A DNA stretch of 64,000 nucleotides from Nanobdellota archaeon (GTDB taxonomy: Archaea > Aenigmatarchaeota > Aenigmatarchaeia > QMZP01), in contig JAHIVW010000003.1 of assembly GCA_018816245.1 (NCBI GenBank), positions 1 to 64,000 on the forward strand, given 5' to 3'. Positions 26,564-35,178 of this stretch are shown piece after piece. The position numbers and the translations under genes were made by a program. Every line of letters begins with the position of its first letter. Within the stretch, counting starts at the first letter, position 1. Below the pieces are notes generated by a model. It was not told the DNA's origin and ran no database searches. It saw only the letters and a list, made by a program, of their open reading frames with translations.

Positions 26564-26595
26564 GGTATATATGGTTCCCCAGCCAACCAAGGACT

Positions 26596-27843
26596 ATGTC
26601 CCCCTTGTTTGTGATCCTGAACTACACTGCATGGTTCATCTTTGTATATATCGCGGTCGTCTGGCTGCTCGTGCTGCTGCAGCGGCGGCCTGAGCTCTAT
26701 GACCGGCCAGACGAACCAACTCCCCTTCCAGGAGTCACGGTCCTGATCCCTGCGTATAATGAGGAGCACCACCTTGCAGACACCATCCGTTCGGTCCTCT
26801 CACTTGACTACCCAAAGAAATCACTGAGCGTGATCGTCATCAACGACTGTTCAACGGACACGACAGGAAAGATTGCAGAGGAATTTGTGAAGACCGGCCG
26901 TGTTACCGTTCTCCATAACAAGACGAACAAAGGAAAGGCAGCCTCCCTGAATTATGGAATTGAGCAGGTGACGACGGAATTACTCGTCTGCATTGATGCT
27001 GATTCAACCGTTGATTCCAAGGCCTTGCGAGTCATGGTTGGTCACTTTCGAGATTCCACGGTCGGATCAGTGACCCCGGCACTCAATGTAATGAACAAAA
27101 AAAATCTTCTAGAAAAAATCCAACATGCAGAATACATCTTAAACGCATTCATGAGGAAAATGCTCGCCTTCTTGGATGCGGTTCATGTCACCCCTGGTGT
27201 CTTTTCTGTGTACCGAACTGATGCGATCAGGAAGATCGGCGGGTTTGCGGAACACAATCTCACCGAAGACATGGAGATTGCACTCCGATTGCATGATAAC
27301 GGCTACAAGATCACCAATGAGTTTTCCGCCTGTTCGTATACCGTGTGCCCATCGCGGTGGAGCGAACTCTTCCGGCAACGTATCCGCTGGTACCGCGGTG
27401 CGATCCGCAACTCGATCCAGTATCGCCGGATGTTCTTCAATCCCCGGTACGGGAACTTAGGAATGTTTATGATGCCGCTCAATTTCCTCTCAATCTTGGC
27501 GGTTTTTGGGCTTCTCGGAACACTCCTCTGGAACATTACTACTGACAGCATTCAGGCCATCTGGCACCTTTCCCTGGTGAACTGGGATATCTGGAATATG
27601 CTCTTTAATCCCAACCTCGAACTCATGTTGTTCTCCCTGTACTCAACGCCGCTCCTCTTCGGTGCGCTTGGTGTCGGCCTTGCTGCCTACCTTCTTCGGA
27701 CAAGCTTTCATATCACTAACAAGCGGCAGCTGGTCTCCCGGCCGATCTACCTCATCTACCTTGTTCTCTTCCCCCTTATCCTGATGGTCTTCTGGGCTGT
27801 TGCACTCATGCTCGAGCTTCTTCGAGCACCAGCCCGATGGTAG
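26596..27843 (+). CDS. Family 2 processive glycosyltransferase, membrane-embedded
   Basis: 415 residues with an N-terminal helix (about 7-28), a GT-A catalytic domain (VTVLIPAYNEE, INDCSTD, CIDADST as the DxD, TED in LTEDMEIAL and QRIRW as QxxRW) and three to four C-terminal helices. QxxRW and the flanking helices are typical of processive synthases (BcsA, hyaluronan, poly-GlcNAc PgaC), so it probably extrudes a polysaccharide or transfers sugars to a lipid carrier. ATG 26596 lies about 30 bp after TATATATGG. Just downstream of the secretion ATPase. Confidence 0.88.
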   Translation: MSPLFVILNYTAWFIFVYIAVVWLLVLLQRRPELYDRPDEPTPLPGVTVLIPAYNEEHHLADTIRSVLSLDYPKKSLSVIVINDCSTDTTGKIAEEFVKTGRVTVLHNKTNKGKAASLNYGIEQVTTELLVCIDADSTVDSKALRVMVGHFRDSTVGSVTPALNVMNKKNLLEKIQHAEYILNAFMRKMLAFLDAVHVTPGVFSVYRTDAIRKIGGFAEHNLTEDMEIALRLHDNGYKITNEFSACSYTVCPSRWSELFRQRIRWYRGAIRNSIQYRRMFFNPRYGNLGMFMMPLNFLSILAVFGLLGTLLWNITTDSIQAIWHLSLVNWDIWNMLFNPNLELMLFSLYSTPLLFGALGVGLAAYLLRTSFHITNKRQLVSRPIYLIYLVLFPLILMVFWAVALMLELLRAPARW

Positions 27844-27873
27844 GTTTAAAACCTCTCGAGGCAGGATGTGTGT

Positions 27874-28536
27874 ATGCAGCGAGAGAAACAACTGAATGCA
27901 CGGTTACTCGTGACGGCGCTCATTATTGCCGCCCTCCTCTTTGGCGCCGGCCTTGTTGCTGGTTTCACCATCAGCAGGGAACGCGTTTCTGACCTGGAGG
28001 AAGACGTCCGGGACGTAATCCGCGATGTGCAAAACTTCCAGCTGCAATTCCTGTTCTTCGATGTACTTGGTGATAATGCGACATGCCCGCTGCTCGCTGA
28101 CACGATCCTGAGCATTAACCAGAAATCCTTCCAAATCAGCGAGAAACTTGCGGTCTTTGAAAGCGGCAGCGAAATCAAGGACGAAGCAACGTACACTACC
28201 TTGAAACAGGATTACTCGAGGCTTCTCATTGGCTACTGGCTCTTGGCGAACAAACTGCAGCAGGCCTGCCATTCCGACGTCAAAACAGTGATTTACTTCT
28301 ACGAGAATACGTGTGACTTATGTGCTGACCAGGCGTTTGTGCTGAACTACCTCAAGCAGGAGTACCCTGATACGGTCCTCATCTTTACCCTCGATGGACG
28401 GCTTGAGGAAGCCTCAGTGAAGACCATCAAGGAATACTATCATGTTGACTCCTTCCCGACATTGATTATCGACGGCGTTCCCTATCCCGGCTTCCAGTCA
28501 CTGGAAACCCTGAAAGAAACGATCGGATTGGAATAA
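27874..28536 (+). CDS. Membrane-anchored thioredoxin-like protein
   Basis: 220 residues with an N-terminal helix (about 9-30), a helical linker, and a thioredoxin-fold domain (about 130-220) containing TVIYFYENTCDLCADQAF with a CxxC (CDLC), YHVDSFPTLIIDG with the cis-proline, and PGFQS. An extra Cys pair (ATCPLLAD, QACHS) lies outside the active site. Located outside the membrane, it may handle disulfides of the Cys-rich surface proteins encoded in this window; that link is inference. Confidence 0.78.
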   Translation: MQREKQLNARLLVTALIIAALLFGAGLVAGFTISRERVSDLEEDVRDVIRDVQNFQLQFLFFDVLGDNATCPLLADTILSINQKSFQISEKLAVFESGSEIKDEATYTTLKQDYSRLLIGYWLLANKLQQACHSDVKTVIYFYENTCDLCADQAFVLNYLKQEYPDTVLIFTLDGRLEEASVKTIKEYYHVDSFPTLIIDGVPYPGFQSLETLKETIGLE

Positions 28537-28575
28537 TCCCATTGTTTTAAAGGCTTGCCGTCCAAAGAGCTGAAA

Positions 28576-30027
28576 ATGGGTACCTACTACATCACCACGG
28601 CCATCGACTATGTTAATGCCAAGCCGCACCTCGGTCACGCATACGAGAAGATCGCTGCGGACTGTCTTGCCCGCTACCAGCGGTTGCGCGGAAACGACGT
28701 GTTCTTTCTCACCGGAACAGACGAGAATGCCCAGAAGAACGTGCAGGCAGCACGGGAGGCAAAAAAAGACGTGAGAACCTTTGTTGACGAGATGGCAGAG
28801 AATTTCAAGCAGCTCTGCAAGGCGTATGCGATTTCCTATGACAAGTTCATCAGAACAACAGATCCTGAACACCATCGAATTGCACAACTCATCTTCAAAC
28901 GATTGCAGGATGCCGGGGACATCTACAAAGATAAGTACACAGGACTGTATTGCACGGGATGCGAAGCCTTCTACACGGAAAAGGATCTCGTGGCCGGGAA
29001 ATGTCCAGAACACCAAACCAAACCACAGGAAATCTCCGAGGAGAATTACTTCTTCCGGCTTTCAAAATACCGAGATTGGGTGAAACAGCACATCGAATCG
29101 TATCCTGAGTTCATTCAACCAGAAACCCGGCGACGGGAAATCCTATCGCGGCTTGCTGATGAGGTGAAGGACGTTTCCGTGAGTCGTGCCCAACGAGACT
29201 GGGGCGTTGTTGTTCCTGGTGATCCTCAGCACCGAATTTACGTGTGGGTAGAGGCATTGATGAACTATGTGACCGCGCTCACCTTTCCGGAAGGTGATTA
29301 CAAGACCTTCTGGCCTGCTGATGTGCATTTGATTGGGACCGGGATCAACTGGTTCCACACCGTGATCTGGCCAGCGATCCTCCTGTCCGCAAAGATCCCG
29401 TTGCCCAAACATGTTTTTGTTCACGGGTACCTGACTGCAGACGGGCAAAAGATGTCCAAATCCATCGGGAATGTTGTCGATCCAATGGACCTCGTTACCC
29501 GTTATCCTGCTGATGCACTTCGATACTACTTGCTTCGGCGTGTGCCCTTCGGCGAAGACGGTGATTTTTCTGAGAGCGACCTCAAGAATGCAATCAATGG
29601 AGAGCTGCTTGCAGGACTTGGAAACCTTCTGAACAGGGCAGTAACGCTTGCAGAGCAATACAAGGGAACCTTCACCGGCTCTCTGACACTTCCACAAAAA
29701 CTCGATGTCACAAAAATCGAATTCCATATGGACCGGTTTGAATTACATCACACCCTTGAAACCATCTTCCAGTTCATTGGTGACTGTAACAAGTACGTTG
29801 ATGAAACAAAACCGTGGAAACTCACGGGCACCGAACTTGGGACAGTGTTGAACAATCTTCTCGAAAGCCTGCGCTTCCTTACTATCGTACTCGCGCCGTT
29901 CATTCCTCGAACCACTGACACCATACTCTTGCAACTTGGGGTGAAACGCGGCATGTGGAAGGATCTGCAGCCAACACCGTTCACCGGAAAACCGAAGAAA
30001 GGAACGCACCTCTTCTCCCGGGTCTGA
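28576..30027 (+). CDS. metG: Methionyl-tRNA synthetase, bacterial-like
   Basis: Class Ia synthetase of 483 residues. The HIGH motif is in NAKPHLGHAYEKIAADCLARY, the zinc/knuckle region is CTGCEAFYTEKDLVAGKCPEH, and KMSKS is intact (GQKMSKSIGNVVDPMDL). The FFLTGTDENAQK and catalytic-domain phrasing resemble bacterial MetG more than the long archaeal form, and the C-terminal EMAP-like tRNA-binding domain is absent. The start ATG 28576 (MGTYYITTAID) is the family start; the ORF track begins 21 nt earlier. Confidence 0.93.
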   Translation: MGTYYITTAIDYVNAKPHLGHAYEKIAADCLARYQRLRGNDVFFLTGTDENAQKNVQAAREAKKDVRTFVDEMAENFKQLCKAYAISYDKFIRTTDPEHHRIAQLIFKRLQDAGDIYKDKYTGLYCTGCEAFYTEKDLVAGKCPEHQTKPQEISEENYFFRLSKYRDWVKQHIESYPEFIQPETRRREILSRLADEVKDVSVSRAQRDWGVVVPGDPQHRIYVWVEALMNYVTALTFPEGDYKTFWPADVHLIGTGINWFHTVIWPAILLSAKIPLPKHVFVHGYLTADGQKMSKSIGNVVDPMDLVTRYPADALRYYLLRRVPFGEDGDFSESDLKNAINGELLAGLGNLLNRAVTLAEQYKGTFTGSLTLPQKLDVTKIEFHMDRFELHHTLETIFQFIGDCNKYVDETKPWKLTGTELGTVLNNLLESLRFLTIVLAPFIPRTTDTILLQLGVKRGMWKDLQPTPFTGKPKKGTHLFSRV

Positions 30028-30078
30028 CGGCCCGTTCACCCCCACACCTATAAAAAGTGTCCAACCAAAGTGCCTGCT

Positions 30079-31281
30079 ATGCTGTACTCCCATTCACGGC
30101 TCGCGGCCTTCGAGCAGTGCCAGCTCAAGTTCAAGTACCGGTACCTCGATCAGGAGAAGGCAGCGCTGCAGTCGGTTGAGGCTTTCTTGGGACAGCTTGT
30201 TCATAAGACACTGGAAAAACTCTACCGGGATGTTCAGCACCAGAAACACGAAACCCTCGAGGAGCTGCTCGTCTGGTATGCTCACCAATGGGAGAAGCAG
30301 TGGGAACCGACGATCCTCATCGTCCGGAAGGACTACACTGCCGAGAACTACAAGAAGATGGGCGAAGAGTTCATCCGGCGCTACTGGGAGCGGCACCACC
30401 CGTTCAACAGCACGTACACGATCGGTTTGGAAAGCCGAGTGACCCTTGCCCTTGATTCCGCAGGTGAGTACCAACTACAGGGCTACATTGACCGGATTGC
30501 CACAACAGATGACGGGGTGTACGAAATTCATGATTACAAAACAGGAGGCCATATCCCTATCGTCGATGCCCTGAAACAGGATCGCCAGCTCGCCTTGTAC
30601 GCGCTCGCCATCAAGACCAACTACCAGGACGTGAAAGAGATCAAGCTGGTGTGGCATTACCTTGCGTTCAACAAGGACATTGTACTCACAAAAACCGATG
30701 ACGAACTCGACCAGTTGCGCACAGAAACAATTGATCTTATTAAGCGGATTGAAGCGACGAACAAATTCCCACCAAAGGTGTCCGCGCTCTGCGATTGGTG
30801 CGAGTTTCGGCCGATCTGTCCGACGTGGAAGCACGAGTATAAAACAGAACAGCTTGAACCAAATGAATTTCTTCAGGAGGACGGGGTTTCGCTCGTCAAC
30901 AAGTACATCGAACTTTCAGAAAAGAAGCGTCTGCTCACGGAAGATATCAACGGAGATCTCGAGAAACTGAAAGAGGCAATCCTCGAGTATGCGCGACGGG
31001 AAGGAATGACCACCCTTCGCGGCTCTGACCACCGGGTCAAGATCTGGGAAAAGGATGTCTGGTCATTTCCCGCTCGTGATGATCCGCGAAGACAGGAACT
31101 CGAACAACTTCTGAAGCGTCTTGGTATCTGGAACGACGTTGCCGCCCTTGATTCGTTTGCCCTGTCACGGGCAATTGACGAAGGAAAATGGCCGAAGGAA
31201 TTGATCGACAAGATCACTGCCTTTGGCGCCTTGGAACATAAAGAGCGGCTGTATCCGAGAAAAGTCGACTTTATGACGTAA
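30079..31281 (+). CDS. PD-(D/E)XK nuclease, RecB/AddB-like with Fe-S type cysteines
   Basis: 400 residues. The N-terminal SHSRLAAFEQCQLKFKYRYLD, the nuclease core LQGYIDRIATTDDGVYEIHDYKTG (D, E-x-K-like DYK) and DRQLALYALA (QxxxY) are the RecB-family nuclease. CDWCEFRPICP together with the early Cys (EQC) gives four Cys as in Fe-S RecB/Cas4-type nucleases. The C-terminal about 110 residues are helical. TATA CCTATAAAAAG (about 30047-30057) supports ATG 30079 as leaderless. No cas genes are nearby, so a DNA-repair role is more likely than a CRISPR role. Confidence 0.85.
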   Translation: MLYSHSRLAAFEQCQLKFKYRYLDQEKAALQSVEAFLGQLVHKTLEKLYRDVQHQKHETLEELLVWYAHQWEKQWEPTILIVRKDYTAENYKKMGEEFIRRYWERHHPFNSTYTIGLESRVTLALDSAGEYQLQGYIDRIATTDDGVYEIHDYKTGGHIPIVDALKQDRQLALYALAIKTNYQDVKEIKLVWHYLAFNKDIVLTKTDDELDQLRTETIDLIKRIEATNKFPPKVSALCDWCEFRPICPTWKHEYKTEQLEPNEFLQEDGVSLVNKYIELSEKKRLLTEDINGDLEKLKEAILEYARREGMTTLRGSDHRVKIWEKDVWSFPARDDPRRQELEQLLKRLGIWNDVAALDSFALSRAIDEGKWPKELIDKITAFGALEHKERLYPRKVDFMT

Positions 31282-31468
31282 TCACGGTTTCGTTGCCCTC
31301 GTCAAGCTCAACCGTGATCGCCTTTGGCCGGCAGCTGCGGCACATGGTGTGTTCTTCTGAATAACATTTCGGGCAGCAAAGGCTCTGACACTTGAGGCAG
31401 AACGCGAATTTCGAGGTAATCGTCCCGCAGTGAAAACACTTCAATCCCGGCCGCTCGCCCCCGTCCAT
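31271..31468 (-). CDS. Small double zinc-ribbon protein
   Basis: 65 residues with four CxxC-type pairs: CFHC, CLKC, CPKC and CRSC plus His and Cys residues, so at least two zinc sites. The ORF track extends it to 326 residues, but that extension is antisense to the YchF-like gene. The ATG at 31468 is 26 bp from the palindromic TATA box TTTATAAA (31491-31498). The C-terminus is acidic (VELDEGNETVITS). Function unknown; it converges on the nuclease gene with an 11 bp overlap. Confidence 0.7.
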   Translation of the reverse strand: MDGGERPGLKCFHCGTITSKFAFCLKCQSLCCPKCYSEEHTMCRSCRPKAITVELDEGNETVITS

Positions 31469-31490
31469 CGAGCGGGTGTTGGATCCAAGA

Positions 31491-31498
31491 TTTATAAA
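31491..31498. promoter_or_regulatory. Shared palindromic TATA box between the zinc-ribbon and YchF-like genes
   Basis: TTTATAAA is a perfect palindrome centred at 31494.5. The plus-strand ATG (31520) is 25.5 bp away and the minus-strand ATG (31468) is 26.5 bp away, the correct distance for leaderless initiation in both directions. No other TATA-like sequence lies in the 51 bp divergent spacer. Confidence 0.7.
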
Positions 31499-31519
31499 GA
31501 GCAGGCCACGAGGTTCTTC

Positions 31520-32710
31520 ATGCTCATCGGTGTTGTCGGAAAACCGTCTGCAGGGAAGAGCACGTTCTTCAAAGCGAGCACGCTTGCAGACGTTGAAATC
31601 GCGAACTATCCATTCACCACCATCAAACCGAATCATGCGATTGGGTTTGTCCGCATTGATTGTGTCGACACCTTCTTCAAGACGCAGTGCACCCCGCGGA
31701 CCGGTTCCTGTGTGCACCACCAACGGTTTGTCCCTGTTGAACTCTTGGACGTTGCTGGATTGGTTCCTGATGCACACAAAGGGGAAGGCCTTGGGCTGCA
31801 GTTCCTGAACGACCTGAACCAGGCAGATGCGCTTCTCCATGTTGTCGATGCGTCTGGAGCAACGGACGCCAAAGGAAACGAGGTGGAAGCAGGAACGCAC
31901 GACCCGCTCGGGGACATCCGGTTCCTGGAACACGAACTTGACCATTGGTATCTCACCATCCTGAACCGAGGATGGGACAAGCTGACGCGGGCAGCGCAGG
32001 CAACCCATGAAGACGCATTCAAGGTCATCGCAAAACAACTGTCCGGACTGGGAGTATCCGAAGACATAGCCAAGGACGCAATGAAAACCTGCAAGCTGAC
32101 AAAGGCACTGACCCAATGGACCGAAGAAGACTTGTTTTCCTTGGCACGCACCTTGCGGAAACGAACCAAACCTATGTTGATTGTGGCAAACAAAGTGGAC
32201 AAGCCCCACGCTGCAGAAAACGTTGCGAGGATGAAAGAAACATTTCCCCAACTGCTCATTGTTCCGTGTTCCTCAGAAGCAGAGCTCGCCCTGAAGGAAG
32301 CGGCAAAGCATGGTTTGATTGAGTATCTTTCTGGAGACGATCACTACGAACCAAAAGAAGAGATGACCGCAGAACAGCAGAAGGCACTTGCATTTGTCAA
32401 GAAGACTGTGCTTGATCCCTTCAAGGGAACCGGAGTCCAACAGGCACTAAACATGGCGGTGTTCGACCTGCTGAAGTACAAGGCCGTGTTCCCGGGAGGG
32501 GTGAACAACCTCAAGGACAGCGAGGGCCGGACCCTGCCAGACTGCTTCCTGCTGCCAGAAAAGGCGACAGCGCTGGATTTCGCGTACCGGGTGCACACGG
32601 ACTTCGGGAAGAACTTTATCAAGGCGATTGACGTGAAGAAGAAGATGCCGATCGGGAAGGATATAGTCCTCAAGCACAGGGACGTGATCGAGATCATGGC
32701 GCGGGCGTAA
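31520..32710 (+). CDS. YchF/Obg-like GTPase with TGS domain
   Basis: 396-residue TRAFAC GTPase. The P-loop is GVVGKPSAGKST, G3 is DVAGLVPDAHKGEGLG, and the NKVD of MLIVANKVDK is G4. A coiled-coil insertion lies at about 140-190, and the C-terminal TGS domain includes DCFLLPEKATALDFAYRVHTDFG and MPIGKDIVLKHRDVIEI. The archaeal Obg-like proteins of this group are linked to ribosomes and translation control. The start at 31520 fits the TATA box; the ORF-track start 31430 lies in the opposite gene. Confidence 0.9.
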   Translation: MLIGVVGKPSAGKSTFFKASTLADVEIANYPFTTIKPNHAIGFVRIDCVDTFFKTQCTPRTGSCVHHQRFVPVELLDVAGLVPDAHKGEGLGLQFLNDLNQADALLHVVDASGATDAKGNEVEAGTHDPLGDIRFLEHELDHWYLTILNRGWDKLTRAAQATHEDAFKVIAKQLSGLGVSEDIAKDAMKTCKLTKALTQWTEEDLFSLARTLRKRTKPMLIVANKVDKPHAAENVARMKETFPQLLIVPCSSEAELALKEAAKHGLIEYLSGDDHYEPKEEMTAEQQKALAFVKKTVLDPFKGTGVQQALNMAVFDLLKYKAVFPGGVNNLKDSEGRTLPDCFLLPEKATALDFAYRVHTDFGKNFIKAIDVKKKMPIGKDIVLKHRDVIEIMARA

Positions 32711-32719
32711 AGAAGAAAT

Positions 32720-32732
32720 ATAACAATGTTAT
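32720..32732. promoter_or_regulatory. Palindrome ATAAC-N3-GTTAT upstream of the MFS gene
   Basis: ATAACAATGTTAT (extended TATAACAATGTTATA) is a perfect odd palindrome 35 bp before the MFS start and 9 bp after the YchF-like stop. The same half-sites and spacing occur upstream of pfdA (18344) and near 41124. Confidence 0.4.
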
Positions 32733-32766
32733 ACATCTAAGAGGAAATAATATTATTCACGAGAAA

Positions 32767-33879
32767 GTGATAACTATTTACTCGATCGGCCTCAACATGG
32801 TCTACCGGATCTTTCCGGCATTTCTGAAAACCTTTATCACCAGCTCCTTCCTCATCGGCCTGGTTCCGGCAGCCTACGGAACCGCAAAGGCACTCGCCCT
32901 CCCCCTTGGCTACCTATCTGACCGAATCGGTCACCAAAAAGCCGTGACCCTTGCCTTTGGCGCTCTCATTCTCACGACCCTTGGGCTGTCGTTCGCGAAC
33001 GGGATTGTCTGGTACATCCTGTTCTTCTTTATTGTTGGCCTGATCAGCAATTTCTTCTACAGTTCGATCAGCGCCCTGGTCGGGCGGTCAGCGAAGGCAA
33101 CGCAGTCCTTTTTCCGCATGGAAAGCGCGTACCAACTCGGCCTCTTCCTCGGGCCGATCATCGGCGGCATCATCGCCTTCCAGTATTCCATGACCCTTGC
33201 CATCCAGGTCTGGGTGCTGCTTGCGGTCATCGGCTTCGTGGCGAGCAGCCGCTTCCTCCGGTACCCGGTGGAACGAAGAACATCGTCACTGAAACTCCTC
33301 GAGGTGCTCCGGAACCGGCCGCGGAAGATCCTGGCGCCGCTGCTGAGCTCCGGGTTCGTCACCGGGTTTCTCCTCGCGGGCATGGACCTCGCCATTCCGC
33401 TGTATGCTGTCTCCCTCGGCTACAACCTCGTCGAAGTGGGATCGTTGCTCGGCTTCGCGGCGCTGATCAATGTGGCAGGTTCGTATACCCTCAGTGCCCG
33501 CATCCAGCGGCGCTCGTACCGGACAGGGATCCTGATCGCCTTCTTCTTCTGCGGGCTGTCGTTTTTCTCGCTCCTCTTTGTGACCGATCTCGTGTTGCTC
33601 ATCATCGCCGCCGGCCTGTTCTCGATCGGGCGGACGTCGGCCCTGAATGTTGGCCGTGGCCTGCTCGTCACAACGGTGACCGAGCGGAACCGCGCGACAA
33701 CCCTGTCGCTTCTGGAAAGCACGGAAAGTGTCGGCAGGATTGCAGGACCGTTGCTCATCGGCCTGCTCATCGATGCAACAACCTTTGCAGCAGTCTTCCA
33801 GCTGTTACTTGGGATTGTCATTGTCGCCACGATCGGCGTTGTCGTGTTCGGAAAAACTATTTCGTCAGCTGCGCGATGA
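32767..33879 (+). CDS. MFS transporter
   Basis: Major facilitator superfamily permease of 370 residues with about 11-12 hydrophobic helices. The MFS motif A-like loop GYLSDRIGHQKAV follows helix 2. Later features include GLFLGPIIGGIIAF in helix 5. The N-terminus is short: the GTG start at 32767 leaves only a partial helix 1 (ITIYSIGLNMVYRIFP), so the start may be misjudged or the protein trimmed. Substrate unknown. The 3' end overlaps the convergent deoxyribosyltransferase-like gene by 23 bp. Confidence 0.85.
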   Translation: MITIYSIGLNMVYRIFPAFLKTFITSSFLIGLVPAAYGTAKALALPLGYLSDRIGHQKAVTLAFGALILTTLGLSFANGIVWYILFFFIVGLISNFFYSSISALVGRSAKATQSFFRMESAYQLGLFLGPIIGGIIAFQYSMTLAIQVWVLLAVIGFVASSRFLRYPVERRTSSLKLLEVLRNRPRKILAPLLSSGFVTGFLLAGMDLAIPLYAVSLGYNLVEVGSLLGFAALINVAGSYTLSARIQRRSYRTGILIAFFFCGLSFFSLLFVTDLVLLIIAAGLFSIGRTSALNVGRGLLVTTVTERNRATTLSLLESTESVGRIAGPLLIGLLIDATTFAAVFQLLLGIVIVATIGVVVFGKTISSAAR

Positions 33880-34219
33880 ACGCCTCAGGAGCAAGAACCT
33901 TGTTGACCACGGCACGCGCTGAAAGCTCCTGCAGCTCTTCTGACGCAATCACTGGCTTTTCCATGGCATACGCGTACGCCAGCTCCATGGCAACGGTCCG
34001 GCCGACATAGCCGCCCTTCGCGATCACGTAGACGACCGATGCCTTGTCGATCCACTCGAACGCGCGGAAGAGGGCGTCCCGCTCGCTTTCGAACGTGTCT
34101 TCCTCGTCGAGGATCTTTCCCGCGGTCTGCGTCGGGATGCCGTGTTCCGTACACAATCTGATGAACGCCTGCGTGTCGTCCTTGAACTTCCTGCTCGCGG
34201 CAATGAACACCGGCTTCAT
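33857..34219 (-). CDS. Nucleoside 2-deoxyribosyltransferase-like protein
   Basis: 120-residue Rossmann-like protein. PVFIAASRKFKDD at the N-terminus, IDKASVVYVIAKGGYVGRTVAMELAYAYAMEKPVIA in the middle (Glu of MELAYA as the potential nucleophile) and a helical end resemble the nucleoside 2-deoxyribosyltransferase/DNPH1-like fold. Family members exchange or hydrolyse deoxynucleoside bases. The role may be nucleotide-pool cleaning, but the substrate is not determinable here. The start is 24-26 bp from a symmetric ATTAAT shared with the divergent methyltransferase gene. Confidence 0.75.
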   Translation of the reverse strand: MKPVFIAASRKFKDDTQAFIRLCTEHGIPTQTAGKILDEEDTFESERDALFRAFEWIDKASVVYVIAKGGYVGRTVAMELAYAYAMEKPVIASEELQELSARAVVNKVLAPEAFIAQLTK

Positions 34220-34269
34220 AGCAATCCTTGTCGGAAATTCATTAATATGGTTTCATGGTAAGCCAAACC

Positions 34270-35178
34270 ATGACCTTTCCCAAACCCTTCATCGAGCGCT
34301 ACAACTCATTGGTCGACGATCCTGAGGCGTTCTTCCGGGCGCTCGAAACACCGCTTCCAAAGTCATTCCGGGTCAATCCGTTGAAGGGGAACCGGAACCA
34401 AATCCGGACGCAGTTCGAGCAGTACGGATTCGGGATAACATCCGTTCCCTGGTACGAGGACGCGTTCGTGTCCGACACACCAAACATTGGTGCGACCATC
34501 GAGCACTTCACTGGGCAGATCTATATCCAGGAGCTTGCGAGCATGCTTCCGCCGCTCGCGATCAGGAACGACCTGAAATACGGCAAGCTGCTCGATCTTG
34601 CGGCTGCACCGGGATCGAAAACGACCCAGGCAGCGTGTCTCATGAATAACAGGGGCGTCATTCTTGCGAACGACAGCGATTACCTCCGGACGAGCGCGCT
34701 CCGGTTCAACATCGAGAAACAGGGCGTGGTCAACACCGTGGTCACGAATTTCGATGCCCGCACGCTGCGGCTCCCGGAACCGTTCCCGGTTGTGTTACTT
34801 GACGCGCCGTGCAGCTCGGAAGGGACCATCAGGAAAAACCCGGCAGTCCTTCGGCAGTGGTCAGAACGCCTGATTCAAACTGTTTCTACATTACAGAAAC
34901 AGCTCATCACCAACGCCTACAACCTGACTGCACCGGGAGGCGTTCTCCTGTACTCCACATGTACCTTTGCACCCGAAGAGAACGAAGGTGTGGTGCAGCA
35001 GCTCTTGGACACGACCGAGGCGACCCTTGAACGAGTTCGTTTTCAATCACTGCAAACGTCACCTGGAATCGAGGCGTGGCGCGGCACGCCGTTTCCCGGC
35101 CTCAAGCACGCGATCAGGGTGTGGCCGCACCGCACCAACACTGACGGCTTCTTCCTCGCGAAGATTCGGAAACCATGA
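34270..35178 (+). CDS. NSUN-family RNA cytosine-5 methyltransferase
   Basis: 302-residue SAM-dependent m5C methyltransferase. Motif I is LLDLAAAPGSKTTQAA, the motif IV catalytic Cys is in LDAPCSSEGT, and the motif VI Cys is in LLYSTCTFAPEENE, both required for RsmB/NSUN enzymes. RVNPLKGN near the N-terminus is the family RNA-binding motif. ATG 34270 sits 25 bp from ATTAATATG and is preferred to ATG 34255. The PUA protein that follows overlaps by ATGA. Target is likely tRNA or rRNA. Confidence 0.9.
   Translation: MTFPKPFIERYNSLVDDPEAFFRALETPLPKSFRVNPLKGNRNQIRTQFEQYGFGITSVPWYEDAFVSDTPNIGATIEHFTGQIYIQELASMLPPLAIRNDLKYGKLLDLAAAPGSKTTQAACLMNNRGVILANDSDYLRTSALRFNIEKQGVVNTVVTNFDARTLRLPEPFPVVLLDAPCSSEGTIRKNPAVLRQWSERLIQTVSTLQKQLITNAYNLTAPGGVLLYSTCTFAPEENEGVVQQLLDTTEATLERVRFQSLQTSPGIEAWRGTPFPGLKHAIRVWPHRTNTDGFFLAKIRKP

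Noticed and set aside
30079-31281. Cas4
   Set aside because: Related PD-(D/E)XK fold with four Cys, but much longer than Cas4 and without CRISPR context; better called RecB-like nuclease.
31469-32251. 5' extension of the minus-strand zinc-ribbon ORF to 326 residues
   Set aside because: This part is antisense to the YchF-like GTPase; the TATA box and Cys motifs support the 65-residue version.
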